Positions 19,784 to 29,498 are shown, numbered from the stretch's first letter. The stretch is DNA of 64,000 nt from Alphaproteobacteria bacterium (GCA_020632795.1 JACKEV010000011.1:124001-188000), one strand, 5' to 3'. Program-made: numbers and translations. The notes: generated by a model from the letters alone, not told the origin.

Positions 19784-21442
19784 TCAGCCAGCGTCTCGGT
19801 AGTAGAGCAGGTCCACGTAACCCTGGTGTCGACGGGCGCGCCCCCGTTCACCCGCCGCCGTGTAGAGCGTCACCAGGGTTTGCTGCACTGCAACATCGAA
19901 CGGATTCAGGTCCGCGGCGCGGGCGAACTGGGGCAGCGCCGCGGCGTCGTCGCCCTCGGCCAGCAGCAGCTCGCCGAGCAGCCGGCGGGTGGCCGAGACC
20001 TCCGGGTAGAAGCGCAGGTTCTCCTGGAGCGCCGCGACGGCGTCCTGCGGGCGACCCAGCGCCGCGAGGGACTCGGCCTGCCGCAGCACGAGGTAGGGCC
20101 CGGGGGGCTCGTCCTCGGGGACGGCCTGCTCGTAGTAGACGAGCGCGGCCTCGTGGTGGTCGCGCTGGGCCATCAGCTCGCCCAGGCGGGCCTTGTTGGC
20201 CAGATCCTTGCGCGCCCCCAGCACCGGGTCGTCCTCGATGGCCTCGACGCTGCCGTCCAGGTTGGTGGGCATCGCCGCGATGCGCTCGCCCACGAGGTCC
20301 TGCCGGGCGAGCCAGGCCCGCCAGTCGTCCTCGAAGGCCTTGAAGTCGCCGCCGTTGGCGACCTCGGCCACCGCGTCCCGGGCGTCCATGCCGTCCCGCA
20401 CCAGCTTGAGCACCTTGGGGAGGGCCTGGTCGCCCTTGCGGCGCCGCAGGTGGTCCATCATCGTGGAGACCTGGGCGTAGGCCAGCGCGGCCATGTCCGC
20501 GGAGGGCAGGAAGGCCATCGAGGGGTGCATCTGCTCGAAGGTCACCCAGTTGCCGGACTTGAGCGCCCCGGCCAGCAGGGACTGGCCGTGCACGGGGATG
20601 GCGTAGCTGTCCTCGCGCCACAGGGAGTCCAGGGACCGCGCGATGCCCTCCTGGAGCCAGATGGGCGCCTTGTCACCCGAGTGGTAGCTCACGAGCTGGT
20701 GGATCCACTCGTGGACCACGGTGTCCTTCCAGCCGTAGCCCCCCCCGCGCACCCGGGGGCTGGTGACGAGCAGTCGGTTCCACTTGGAGATGGCCACCAC
20801 GCCGGTGGTCTGGATGCTCTCCAGCGGCAGGGTGGAGGCGGTCGCGAAGCTGGCGCCGTCGGCGTAGAACTCGACCCGCACGTCGACCGGGATGTCCCCG
20901 CCCACCAGCGGCGCGACCCGGGCCTTCGCGGCCCGCAGGATCTCGACGGTCTCGTCGACCAGGATGCGCTCGATGCCCGGCGCGTAGGACACCACGATGT
21001 CCCCCACCCGCGTCTCGACCATCTCGGCGTGGATCTCGGTGGTGGCGATGTAGAAGTTGTACTCCTCCTTGAGGGCCAGGGCGAACAGGTCGGCGGTGGT
21101 CTTCTCGGCGTCCTCGGCGGTCAGCTCGGTGGGCCGGGGCACCTGCCCGGCGAGGTCGTCGAGGTCGATGTCCCCGGCGCGGGGCAGCACGTCGCCCAGG
21201 CGCTCGGTGGCCTCGGCGAAGCGGCCCTCCTGGAAGAGCACCCGGGCCTCCAGCAGGTCCACCGCCGGGCCCCGCTCGCCGTCGTCGCGCAGCGCGTCGA
21301 CCAGCTCCCGGGCGCAGGGCAGGTCGGTGGCCTTGAGGCACACGAAGCCGGGGCGGGCCGGGCCGGCGTGGGCCGCGCCCGAGAACGCCCCGAGAAACAG
21401 GGCGATCGCGATGGCGAGCCTACTGGCGGACCAGCTCTTCAT
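19784..21442 (-). CDS. Exported TPR protein with peptidase MA-like (HExxH) domain
   Basis: A 552-residue secreted protein. Signal peptide at 1-26 (ending GAAHA), a TPR-like helical part to about 125, then a metallopeptidase-like domain with HEWIHQ (His244, Glu245, His248) and a possible third zinc ligand Glu265 in WLQEGIA. The pattern is that of the gluzincin peptidase MA-like family. Two or three TPR units follow (about 455-545: ALVYYEQAV, AVAALQENLRFYPE, ALPQFARAADLNP). It probably acts in the periplasm on envelope proteins or peptides; the substrate is unknown. ATG at 21442 has GGAGG 4 bases upstream and overlaps the preceding gene by 23 bases. Confidence 0.82.
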   Translation of the reverse strand: MKSWSASRLAIAIALFLGAFSGAAHAGPARPGFVCLKATDLPCARELVDALRDDGERGPAVDLLEARVLFQEGRFAEATERLGDVLPRAGDIDLDDLAGQVPRPTELTAEDAEKTTADLFALALKEEYNFYIATTEIHAEMVETRVGDIVVSYAPGIERILVDETVEILRAAKARVAPLVGGDIPVDVRVEFYADGASFATASTLPLESIQTTGVVAISKWNRLLVTSPRVRGGGYGWKDTVVHEWIHQLVSYHSGDKAPIWLQEGIARSLDSLWREDSYAIPVHGQSLLAGALKSGNWVTFEQMHPSMAFLPSADMAALAYAQVSTMMDHLRRRKGDQALPKVLKLVRDGMDARDAVAEVANGGDFKAFEDDWRAWLARQDLVGERIAAMPTNLDGSVEAIEDDPVLGARKDLANKARLGELMAQRDHHEAALVYYEQAVPEDEPPGPYLVLRQAESLAALGRPQDAVAALQENLRFYPEVSATRRLLGELLLAEGDDAAALPQFARAADLNPFDVAVQQTLVTLYTAAGERGRARRHQGYVDLLYYRDAG

Positions 21443-24437
21443 AGTACCTCCGCTTGAGCGCCTCGTATTGCTCGGGGACCTCGGCCTGCATGCCCCGGAG
21501 CAGGGCCTCCCGGTACTCCTCCGGGGTGGCGAACTCCTCGGGGTCGGGCAGGGCGACCTCGCCGGTGGGCGGGTGGCGCTGGTCGTCCTCGCCGTCGCCT
21601 CCCCCCGCGCCATCCTGGTCGGGCTGTCCGCCGTCCATCTGCTCCTGCATCTCCTCCATCGCGGCGGCGGCCTGGGCCAGGGCCTCCAGCGCCTGGCGCA
21701 CCCGGTCGGCGGCGGCCTCCTCGGCGCCCTCGGCCTCGACCGCGCGGGCCTGATCCAGAGCGCGCTCGGCGCGGGTCATCTCGCGCTCGGCGCCCTCCAG
21801 GCTCTCTACCAGGCCGGGCGCGCCCATGGGGAGCTGCCCGGCGAGCTGGTTGGCGAAGGGCAGGGTCTTCGTGGTGTCCTCCAGCAGGGTGCCCTGGCTC
21901 TCGGCGAAGGCGTCGGCCTCGCGGGCCAGGGTCGGGCTGGCGTCGTTCACCGCCTGGTCGAGGTCGCGCAGGATGTCGTCCAGGGTCATGGTGGTGCGCT
22001 GGGCCTCGCGCATGCGCTGGTAGGCGGTGGTGTTGTCGGGGGCGTCGGGCTCGCCGATGTAGCGGCGCTCGCGGCGGCGCAGCATGTCCTCGGTGTGCCG
22101 CCCCAGGAACAGGGTGCGGGAGGCCTCCAGCCGCGCGTTGTCCAGGTCGCGGGCCTCGATCACCCGCAGCATGCGCTCGGCCTGGATCCGCAGGCGCTCG
22201 GCGTCCTCGGCGTCGGTGGGGACGCGGCGCTTGCCGTCGGCCTCGAAGGCGGCGGTGACCTCCTGGGTGCTGCGGGCCACCTGGCGGGCGAGCTCGGCGG
22301 CCTGCTCCCAGCGGCGGACGAGCTGGTCGGCGTCGACGCCGTCGTGCTCGCGGGCCTGGCGGGTGCGCTCCAGCAGGGCGCGCTCCTCGGCCTCGATGCG
22401 CTCCAGCTCCTTGATGAACTCGCGGATGGCCTCCATGTCCTCTTCGGTGGCCTCCTCCATCTGGGACTGCATGGCCTCCAGGGAGCGGCGCAGCCGGTCG
22501 AGCTGGTTGGCCAGGGTGACCGAGAGCTGGCGGGCCCGCTCCAGGTCGCCCTCTGCGATCAGCTCGCGGATGCGGTCGCTGAGCCGATCGGCGTCGGCGA
22601 GCCAGTCCTTGACCATCGCGCTGAGGCGGCCGTCGTCATACTCGTCGGCGGCCTTGGCCAGCCGGCGGCTCAGGGTCTCGACCCGGTCGAGGCGGCTGAA
22701 CAGCGCCCCGGCGTCGCCCCCGGCCTCGGCCTCGCCTCGGAGCAGCTCGCCCGCGTCGTCCAGGCGCCGGGCCTGGTTGTACAGCTCGCCGATGGCCTGA
22801 TATCGCACCATGAGGTCGAGCATGAGGACGTTGGTCTCAAGGGTCTCGACCAGCTCGGCGCGGAGCTGGCCCACGGTCTCCATGTCCCGCTCGTCGACGG
22901 GCTCGTCGAGCTTGGGGGCGGCCACCGCGTGCACGAAGCGCAGCAGGCCGTTGCCCTGGCGGCGGATCTCCTCGACCACCCGGCCCTCCAGGGAGCGCTC
23001 GTCGAAGCGATCCCAGTACTCGTCGACCAGGTCGTCGATGGGCTCGAACCGGCCCGCGGCCCCCGCCGCCCAGCGGGACAGCGCGGCCTGGCGCTCGGGC
23101 AGCGGGTCGGGGTCGGTCACGAAATCGGCGAGCACGTCGATGAGGGCGTCGCGCAGCTCGCGGCGCAGGCGCAGGAAGCGCTCGGCCTGGGCGCGGGGGC
23201 CCAGCACGAAGATCCGCACCGAGCGGGACTCCCCGGACTTGGCCCCGGAGATGGCGTCGTTGTCCCAGCCGACGATGCGCAGCTCGACCTCGTCCCCCGG
23301 GCGCAGGCCAAGCTGGTCGGGGGTGCGCTCCAGGTCGCCGGGCAGCAGGGTGGGCGTGTCGAGGGGGCGGCGCAGATCCTGGGGCTTACCCTGGCCCACG
23401 ATGCGCACCTGGACGGCGGTGACGCCGAAGTCGTCCCGGACCCGCCAGCGCAGCGGGATGGTCTGATCCCAGGCGACCTCCATGCGGTCGGCGGCGGCGT
23501 CCAGCTCGACCACCGGGGGCAGGTCGGGCTCCACGACGATGTCGTAGTCGGGGGAGCGGTGCTGCTCGGCGCCCCGGCGCAGCAGCAGGCGCCAGGCCCC
23601 CTCGCCGTCGATGGTGAAGGCCCCGGCCACGTCGCGGCCCTCCACCAGGCCGGCCTGGAGGGGCGGCAGGTCGTAGGCCTGGATGGCGGCGGAGTCGTAG
23701 ACCTCGGCGGTGCGGGCGCGCACGCTGACCCGGGTGCCGGGGGGCCCGTGCACGTCGCCGTTGGAGTTGGGGACCTCGGTCGGGGGCAGGCCGGTGTACT
23801 CGGGGTACTCGTAGCGGATGAGCAGGTCGCCCACGAGCGCGCGGGCCTCGATGGGGCCGTCGGGGTCGGCGGGGGTCGAGACCACCGCGCGGGCGTCACC
23901 CCCCAGCCAGCGCAGGGTCTCCACCGGGCCCATCGGGCCCAGGACGCCCACCAGCCCCCACGCCATCAGCAGCGCGAACGCTGCCAGCACGGGCCGCACC
24001 AGCGCGCGCCCGGGGTGCACCACCTGGGGCGGGATGGGCTCGACCAGCGCCCGCGCCCGGCGGGCCACCAGGGCGAGGATGCCCACCGACTCCTGGCCAC
24101 GGGGGCCGTCGACCCGCTCCAGCAGGGTGATGAGCCGGCCGCGGATGTCGGGCTGGAGGGCCTCCAGCAGCCGGGCCTGGTGCCAGGCCGAGCCCGCCTG
24201 CTGCCAGCGCATGCCCAGCCAGATCCCCAGCGTGACGAGCGCCGCCAACCCCACCGCGCCCAGCACCTCCAGGGAGGTCTTCCGGTCCCAGCCCATCGCC
24301 GCGAAGCCCATCGCCGCCGCCCAGGCCACCAGCCCCAGGCCGAAGCCCACCAGCGCCCCGCGCGCCGCCAGCAGGCCGCGCTCCCGGCGCCCGAGCAGGC
24401 GCAGCTTGTCGAGGATGGGGGAGAGGTCCGGGCTCAT
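21420..24437 (-). CDS. DUF4175-like large membrane protein with long coiled coil
   Basis: A 1005-residue protein with two N-terminal membrane helices (about 23-45 and 55-75), another near 150-170, an extracytoplasmic Ig-like part (YEYPEYTGLPPTEVP, RDDFGVTAVQV) and a long charged, Glu/Arg-rich helical region from about 420 to the end. This order matches DUF4175, often found next to MoxR/vWA genes in alphaproteobacteria and deltaproteobacteria. The coiled coil (for example EERALLERTRQAREHD) suggests a rod or scaffold in the periplasm. Near the C-terminus a Gly/Asp/Gln-rich linker (DGGQPDQDGAGGGDGEDDQ) breaks the helix. ATG at 24437 overlaps the upstream stop as ATGA. Confidence 0.72.
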   Translation of the reverse strand: MSPDLSPILDKLRLLGRRERGLLAARGALVGFGLGLVAWAAAMGFAAMGWDRKTSLEVLGAVGLAALVTLGIWLGMRWQQAGSAWHQARLLEALQPDIRGRLITLLERVDGPRGQESVGILALVARRARALVEPIPPQVVHPGRALVRPVLAAFALLMAWGLVGVLGPMGPVETLRWLGGDARAVVSTPADPDGPIEARALVGDLLIRYEYPEYTGLPPTEVPNSNGDVHGPPGTRVSVRARTAEVYDSAAIQAYDLPPLQAGLVEGRDVAGAFTIDGEGAWRLLLRRGAEQHRSPDYDIVVEPDLPPVVELDAAADRMEVAWDQTIPLRWRVRDDFGVTAVQVRIVGQGKPQDLRRPLDTPTLLPGDLERTPDQLGLRPGDEVELRIVGWDNDAISGAKSGESRSVRIFVLGPRAQAERFLRLRRELRDALIDVLADFVTDPDPLPERQAALSRWAAGAAGRFEPIDDLVDEYWDRFDERSLEGRVVEEIRRQGNGLLRFVHAVAAPKLDEPVDERDMETVGQLRAELVETLETNVLMLDLMVRYQAIGELYNQARRLDDAGELLRGEAEAGGDAGALFSRLDRVETLSRRLAKAADEYDDGRLSAMVKDWLADADRLSDRIRELIAEGDLERARQLSVTLANQLDRLRRSLEAMQSQMEEATEEDMEAIREFIKELERIEAEERALLERTRQAREHDGVDADQLVRRWEQAAELARQVARSTQEVTAAFEADGKRRVPTDAEDAERLRIQAERMLRVIEARDLDNARLEASRTLFLGRHTEDMLRRRERRYIGEPDAPDNTTAYQRMREAQRTTMTLDDILRDLDQAVNDASPTLAREADAFAESQGTLLEDTTKTLPFANQLAGQLPMGAPGLVESLEGAEREMTRAERALDQARAVEAEGAEEAAADRVRQALEALAQAAAAMEEMQEQMDGGQPDQDGAGGGDGEDDQRHPPTGEVALPDPEEFATPEEYREALLRGMQAEVPEQYEALKRRYYEELVRQ

Positions 24438-25903
24438 TCCGTCTCAGTGGGCAGCAGCGGGTGGATCCGCCGACGCGCTCCGATGTCCAGCACAAGACCA
24501 ACGTAGCCGCGCTCCCCACCTTTCACCACGGCGCGCGGGGTGACGGAATACAGCCGCTCCAGCCGCAGAGCGCGATCCCGGACCGCTCGGGACGACCAGC
24601 GGTGGTCCTGCACCCCGACCAGCCAGCGGATGCAGCCCGACTCCGCCCGCATGCGCTCGGCCTCCGCCGGGTCCAGCAGGTTGAAGTGGGAGCGCTGCCG
24701 GTCCTCCGGGACCACCCGGAAGTCCTCGCAGATGAGCGCGCAGTCCCCCACCGCGTCGACGGAGAGGACCGGCAGGTCGGGGTCGAGGGCCTCCGCAAAG
24801 CGCTCCTCGGAGGCGTAGAAGCGGTCCGCCACGTCCGCGGTGTGCAGGGTGAGCGCCACAAGGCTGATCCCCAGGAAGGGCCAGCCCACCCGACTCACCG
24901 TGAGGGCGCCCAGGCCCACCGCCAGCGCCGCCTCGGCGTTGAGCAGGTGGCGGAAGCCGTAGTCCTCGAAGGTGGCGAAGGCGAGGTGGCTGCCCACCGC
25001 CAGCGCCAGCATCGGCGCGACCAGCTTCGGCCACCGCCAGAGCCCCAGGCCAAGGCCCAGGGCCAGCCCCGGCCAGGTCCACGGCTGGTCGAAGGGCGCG
25101 AAGTACACCACCAGCCCCTGGTTGATCGACCAGGCCAGCGCCCGCTGCTCCGCCCCTGGCGGGGGCCCGCTGTAGAGCACGTAGTACGCCGCGAAGGCCC
25201 CCAGCACCGCCCCCGCCGCCAGGCCCGGCGCCCACCGGAGGACCCCCCGGGGCCGGTACAGCGCCAGCAGGGCCAGCCCGATCGGCGCCAGCAGGGCGCT
25301 CTCCACCCGGGTGGCCACCGCCAGCGCCGCCGCCCCGCCCGCGAGCAGCCCCGCGTACCCGGGGGGGCCACCTCGGAACAGGACGGCGAGGCCCCAGAGG
25401 GCCACCCAGCTCATGGCGTGGGGCAGGATCACGTTGTAGGCGGACACCGACCAGAAGGCGTGGTTTCCCCACAGCGCCAGCGCGAGGCCCGCCGCGAGCG
25501 CCGCGCGCCGATCGGCCAGCCGCCCCGCGACCCCCATGACCGCGCCGATCGCGACCAGCCCGGCCACCACCGAGAACGCCAGCAGCAGCCGCGGCTCGGG
25601 CCAGATCACCCCCAGGCCCCGGTAGAGCCACTGCATCGCCGGGTAGAGCATCGTGCCCCCCTGGCTCAGCGGGCGCACCCCGGTGAGGATGTCGCGGTAC
25701 TCGGCCTCGTGGCCGTCGAACTCGTGAAGCTCCAGCGGCAGCCAGGCCACCCGGACCACCAGGGCGACGGCGAGCACCGCCGCCTCGCCCCAACCCGGCC
25801 GGACGTGCCGCCGCAAGCCCCACAGGCCGATCAGCGCCAGGATCGCCGCCGGCAGCGCCGGCCACGCGGTCATCCAGGGGTCGAGGGGGGCCACCGGGGT
25901 CAC
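24434..25903 (-). CDS. Polytopic membrane glycosyltransferase-like protein (GT-C / GT39 type)
   Basis: A 489-residue protein with about ten or more hydrophobic helices. After helix 2 there is the loop ELHEFDGHEAEYRDILTG, whose Asp/Glu pair is where GT-C enzymes such as ArnT and PMT-type mannosyltransferases carry their catalytic acid. A polar C-terminal domain (about 385-489) follows. I infer transfer of a sugar from a polyprenyl-phosphate donor to an envelope acceptor, but overall identity is low and cannot be tested here. GTG at 25903 overlaps the stop of the next upstream gene, a second protein of the same design, as GTGA. Confidence 0.6.
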   Translation of the reverse strand: MTPVAPLDPWMTAWPALPAAILALIGLWGLRRHVRPGWGEAAVLAVALVVRVAWLPLELHEFDGHEAEYRDILTGVRPLSQGGTMLYPAMQWLYRGLGVIWPEPRLLLAFSVVAGLVAIGAVMGVAGRLADRRAALAAGLALALWGNHAFWSVSAYNVILPHAMSWVALWGLAVLFRGGPPGYAGLLAGGAAALAVATRVESALLAPIGLALLALYRPRGVLRWAPGLAAGAVLGAFAAYYVLYSGPPPGAEQRALAWSINQGLVVYFAPFDQPWTWPGLALGLGLGLWRWPKLVAPMLALAVGSHLAFATFEDYGFRHLLNAEAALAVGLGALTVSRVGWPFLGISLVALTLHTADVADRFYASEERFAEALDPDLPVLSVDAVGDCALICEDFRVVPEDRQRSHFNLLDPAEAERMRAESGCIRWLVGVQDHRWSSRAVRDRALRLERLYSVTPRAVVKGGERGYVGLVLDIGARRRIHPLLPTETE

Positions 25904-27309
25904 CGCAGGCCCTCCACCACGCAGAGCAGGTCCACCCCCAGCCCCACGTCCGCCCCGACCTCGACGCAGCGGTGGTCATAGGGGTCGAGCGCCCGCCGCA
26001 CCTTGCCCGGGTAGTCGAAGGCGGGCCCGTGGTCGTAGAGCACCACGCCGACGGGGCGCCCGGCGGCCAGGTGCCAGCCCAGCGCGGCGTCGAAGGCGTC
26101 GGTGGACAGGTCGGTGGAGGTGTGGACGACGCGGCCGGCCAGCCAGCGGGGCTGCCCGAAGCGGTAGTCGGTGAACTCGAAGGCCGGCGCGCCGTCGCCG
26201 CGCCACGGGGGGGCTGGCCGGAAGGGCTCCAGCCGCCACAGCACGTCGCTGGTGTCGCGCTTGTCGTCGTCGGGCATGAGCGCGGGGGCCAGGAGCCACA
26301 GCGCGCCCCCCGGCGGGATGGCGGCGATCGCGGCGTCGATGGCGCGCGGCCGGCCGAGATCGCGCTGCAGGGCCTCCAGGCGGTCCAACTCCGGCCCGAA
26401 GCCCCACAGCCCCAGGCCCACCGCGACCAGGCCGAGGGGTCGCCAGGCCCCCACCAGCGCCGCGACGAGCGGACCCAGGGCCAGCCAGTAGGGCTGCTGG
26501 TGGCTGGCCGCGACCCCCAGCCCCATCATGCCCAGGATGGCGGCGGCGAGCGCAAAGGCCACCGCCAGCAGCCCGGGGCGGCGGACACCCCCCACCAGCG
26601 CAAGGCCCCAGACCAGCCCCCAGAGCCCCAGCTTCTCGTGCAGCCCCCCCGCCAGCGCGGCCGGGTCCAGGCCGCCCTGCCCATAGGTCCCCTCCCCACC
26701 CGCCAGAGCGAGGCCCCGGGCGACCACGGGCGCGGTGCCTGCGGCCATCACCCCCAGCACCGCCAGCCCGGCGCGCAGGTCCCGCCGGGCCAGCTTCAGG
26801 GCGAACAGGCCCCCCGCGAGCCCCCCGAGCAGGTGGGTCCAGCCCCCCGCGACCCCGGCCAGGGCCAGCGGCCCCCAGCCCCGTCCGTCCGATGCCCGGC
26901 GCTCCGCGGCGAGGCAGAGCGCGATGATCAAGACCAGCAGGGGATAGTTGTTGACCTCGGCGCAATAGGCGAGCTGCAGCGGGTCCACAGCGAGGGTCGC
27001 TGCAGCCGCGAGGCCCGCCGCGCGGCCCACCACCCACACCGCCAGCGTCGACGCGGCCACCGACATCAGCAGCCAGCCGGCCGGAGCGCCCCAGGCCAGG
27101 TCCACCGCCGAGAACAGCGCCGGATACAGCGGCGGGTGCAGGCCCACGAAGGTGCTGAGCATGCCGCCGAGGTCCCCCGCCCGCAGGTGGTCCTGCCAGG
27201 GCTGGAGGTAGGCGGCGTAGGCCAGCGTGATCTCGTCCCACCGCAGGGCGGCGCGCACGAGCCTCAAGCCGAACGCCGCCGCGACGACCGCGAGCAGCTG
27301 CCCCCTCAC
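25900..27309 (-). CDS. Second polytopic glycosyltransferase-like membrane protein
   Basis: A 469-residue protein with about ten hydrophobic helices and the GT-C-type first loop RWDEITLAYAAYLQPW (Asp25/Glu26 region), then LHPPLYPALF, a motif usual in dolichyl-phosphate-mannose-type transferases. A non-membrane C-terminal part (about 330-469) carries several Asp/His residues. With its downstream neighbour it makes a tandem pair of similar proteins, perhaps from an old duplication, although the sequences have diverged far. GTG at 27309 overlaps the kinase stop as GTGA. Confidence 0.6.
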   Translation of the reverse strand: MRGQLLAVVAAAFGLRLVRAALRWDEITLAYAAYLQPWQDHLRAGDLGGMLSTFVGLHPPLYPALFSAVDLAWGAPAGWLLMSVAASTLAVWVVGRAAGLAAAATLAVDPLQLAYCAEVNNYPLLVLIIALCLAAERRASDGRGWGPLALAGVAGGWTHLLGGLAGGLFALKLARRDLRAGLAVLGVMAAGTAPVVARGLALAGGEGTYGQGGLDPAALAGGLHEKLGLWGLVWGLALVGGVRRPGLLAVAFALAAAILGMMGLGVAASHQQPYWLALGPLVAALVGAWRPLGLVAVGLGLWGFGPELDRLEALQRDLGRPRAIDAAIAAIPPGGALWLLAPALMPDDDKRDTSDVLWRLEPFRPAPPWRGDGAPAFEFTDYRFGQPRWLAGRVVHTSTDLSTDAFDAALGWHLAAGRPVGVVLYDHGPAFDYPGKVRRALDPYDHRCVEVGADVGLGVDLLCVVEGLR

Positions 27310-28805
27310 GCCTGCTCCGCCGGCAGGCCCAGGGTCAGCACCGCGCCCCCCTCGGGGTGGTTGGACGCCCGGATCCAGCCCCCCATGCCCTCGATGATGC
27401 GCTGGCAGGTGGCCAGCCCCAGGCCGGTGCCCTGCCCCGGCTCCTTGGTGGTGAAGAAGGGCTCGAAGACCTTGGGGAGGTCCGCGTCGTTGAAGCCGGG
27501 CCCGGAGTCCCGGCACCGCACGACGACCTCGTCGTCCTCGGCCCGGGCGTCCAGGGTGATCCGACCGGGGCCGGCCACGGCGTCGGCGGCGTTCAGCAGC
27601 AGGTTGACGAAGACCTGATGGAGCTTGTCGGCCTCGGCGCGCACGCGGGGGAGCCCGACCTCGGCCTCGACCACCACCTCGACCTCCCGGAAGCCGGGCT
27701 GGGGGCGCACCGTGTGCACGGCCTCCTCCAGCAGGGCGGGCAGCGCGACGGGCTCCGCGGCGCCGGTGCCCGGCCGGGCGTAGTCCAGCAGCTCCCGGAT
27801 GATGCGGTGGATGCGCTCGACCTCCCGCCGGGTGCGGAGCAGCAGGTCGCGTTCCAGGGCGCCGTCCCCCACCCCCTCGGCCAGCAGCTCGGTGTAGCCC
27901 AGGACGGCCGCCAGGGGGTTGCCGACCTCGTGGGCGATGCCCGCCGCCAGGCGGCCGACCGAGGCCAGCTTCTCGGAGCGGATCAGCTCCTCCTGGACCT
28001 GGCGAAGCTCCTGGTTGGCGCGCTCCAGGGACTCGACCTGCTCGGCGGTCTGCTGGCGATACTCGGCCAGGGAGCCGGAGAGTACGTTGAGGGCGCGGGT
28101 CAGCTCCTCCAGCTCCCGGGCGGCGTCCAGCTCGACGGTGTAGCCGAACTCGCCCGCCGCGATGCGCGCGGTGCCTGCCCGGATGCGCTGGATGGGCGCG
28201 ACGAGCCGGCGGCGCAGCAGCGCGTAGCCGAACACCGAGATGACCGTGCCCGAGAACAGCGTGTAGAGCAGGACATACCCCAGCCCGGAGCGCGCCGGCC
28301 CCACGCCCTCCCAGGGCATGGCCACCCGCACCGCGCCGCTGACCGCGCCGCCGATCATCAGCGGCTCGGTCACCTCGACGATGCGGCCGCTCAGGCGGCT
28401 GCCGGCCATGCGGACGTGCTCCTCGCGCCCGTAGAGGGCCGCCCGCAGGCCGATGTCGGGCTCCGCAGGGGCCTCGCCCACAACCTCCAGCACGGGGCGG
28501 CCGTCCCGGTCGGTCACCCAGAGGGCGCTGATGGCGATGCGACCGCGTCGGAAGCCCAGCAGGGCGCGGCGCCAGGCCTTCTCGCGGTCGGTGACCGGGG
28601 CCTCGAGCTGGGCGCGGATGGCGCGGGCGGTGGCCAGGGTCAGCTCGGTGTGCCGCTCCAGCTCGCCCCGGGCCGAGAGCAGCCAGAACACCCCCGCGTT
28701 GAGCAGGATGGTGGCCAGGGTGATGAGCGCGAGGGTGAGCACCACCTCGACCCACAGGGTGGGTCGGGTCCGGGCGGCCGGGGGGCTCGGAGCGGTCCTG
28801 CTCAC
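27306..28805 (-). CDS. Sensor histidine kinase (two-TM, HAMP, NtrB-like core)
   Basis: A 499-residue membrane sensor kinase. Helix 1 spans 18-44 and helix 2 about 175-197, enclosing a periplasmic sensing region of about 130 residues (ELERHTELTLATARAIRAQLE onward). A HAMP segment and coiled coil (198-280) lead to HisKA with His292 in GIAHEVGNPLAAVLGY and a HATPase domain with N-box NLLLNAADAV, DSGPGF, and GTGLGLA. The HEVGNPL box is of the type found in NtrB-like kinases, which often pair with sigma-54 activators, but no response regulator is encoded next to it. GTG at 28805; the 25-base gap after lexA contains a hairpin. Confidence 0.9.
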   Translation of the reverse strand: MSRTAPSPPAARTRPTLWVEVVLTLALITLATILLNAGVFWLLSARGELERHTELTLATARAIRAQLEAPVTDREKAWRRALLGFRRGRIAISALWVTDRDGRPVLEVVGEAPAEPDIGLRAALYGREEHVRMAGSRLSGRIVEVTEPLMIGGAVSGAVRVAMPWEGVGPARSGLGYVLLYTLFSGTVISVFGYALLRRRLVAPIQRIRAGTARIAAGEFGYTVELDAARELEELTRALNVLSGSLAEYRQQTAEQVESLERANQELRQVQEELIRSEKLASVGRLAAGIAHEVGNPLAAVLGYTELLAEGVGDGALERDLLLRTRREVERIHRIIRELLDYARPGTGAAEPVALPALLEEAVHTVRPQPGFREVEVVVEAEVGLPRVRAEADKLHQVFVNLLLNAADAVAGPGRITLDARAEDDEVVVRCRDSGPGFNDADLPKVFEPFFTTKEPGQGTGLGLATCQRIIEGMGGWIRASNHPEGGAVLTLGLPAEQA

Positions 28806-28807
28806 CG

Positions 28808-28829
28808 GCGCAGGCTAGCACACCTGCGC
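28808..28829 (-). repeat. Hairpin between lexA and the kinase gene
   Basis: GCGCAGG and CCTGCGC form a perfect 7-bp GC-rich stem around an 8-base loop, directly after the lexA stop and ending 3 bases before the kinase GTG. There is no T-run, so it is not a standard terminator. It may attenuate read-through, protect an mRNA end, or limit translation of the kinase, which has no clear ribosome site. Confidence 0.5.
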
Positions 28830-28830
28830 G

Positions 28831-29466
28831 TCAGTGGAACGTGGTCCGCCACAGCCCCACGACGCGGCCGACCACCGCGGCGTCGTCGCGGGCGTCCACG
28901 TAGATGGGCTCCATGGTGGAGTTCTCGGGCTGGAGGCGGACCCGGGCGCCCTCCTTGAAGAAGCGCTTGACCGTGGCCTCGTCGCCCACGCGCACGACCA
29001 CGACCTCGCCGTTGCGGGCGGTCTGCTGCTGCTTGACGATGACGATGTCGCCGTCGAGGATGCCGGCCTCGATCATGGACTCGCCGCTGACCTTCAGGGC
29101 GAAGCAGGGCACGTTGGCCGGCACCAGCGAGGCGTCGACGCGGATGCTGCTGTCGTAGTTCTCGTCGGCGAGCAGGGGCAGGCCCGCGGCGACCCGGCCG
29201 AGCAGGGGCACGGAGACGGTGGCCTGGTCGTTGAAGCCGCCGACGGCGTGGTCGGTGAGGCGCAGGCTGCGCGCGGAGCCCCGCCCCGCGGGGCGGGTGA
29301 GGTAGCCCTTGCGGATGAGCGCCTTGACGTGGTCGCTCACGCCGTTGGTGGAGCGGATGCCCAGGGCGTCGCCGATCTCGCGGTAGGTGGGGGCGATGCC
29401 CTTCTGGTCGATGACCGAGGCGATGTATTCGAGGATCTCACGCTGACGTGGGGCGAGGTCTTCCAA
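28831..29466 (-). CDS. lexA: LexA SOS repressor / self-cleaving protease
   Basis: A 211-residue LexA. Winged-helix DNA-binding domain at 1-70 (PRQREILEYIASVI, PTYREIGDALGI), and self-cleavage domain with Ala94-Gly95 cleavage site (RVAAGLPLL), Ser130 in SGESM and Lys167 in ATVKRF. Upon DNA damage RecA filaments trigger autocleavage and derepress SOS genes. The start is TTG at 29466, with GGAG 7 bases upstream. A clear promoter lies just upstream (29499-29527) with a possible LexA site inside it, consistent with autoregulation. The recognition helix cannot be matched to an operator without alignment. Confidence 0.96.
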   Translation of the reverse strand: MEDLAPRQREILEYIASVIDQKGIAPTYREIGDALGIRSTNGVSDHVKALIRKGYLTRPAGRGSARSLRLTDHAVGGFNDQATVSVPLLGRVAAGLPLLADENYDSSIRVDASLVPANVPCFALKVSGESMIEAGILDGDIVIVKQQQTARNGEVVVVRVGDEATVKRFFKEGARVRLQPENSTMEPIYVDARDDAAVVGRVVGLWRTTFH

Positions 29467-29498
29467 GGGGGTGCTCCGGGAGGCAGGTGTGCCCCCCG

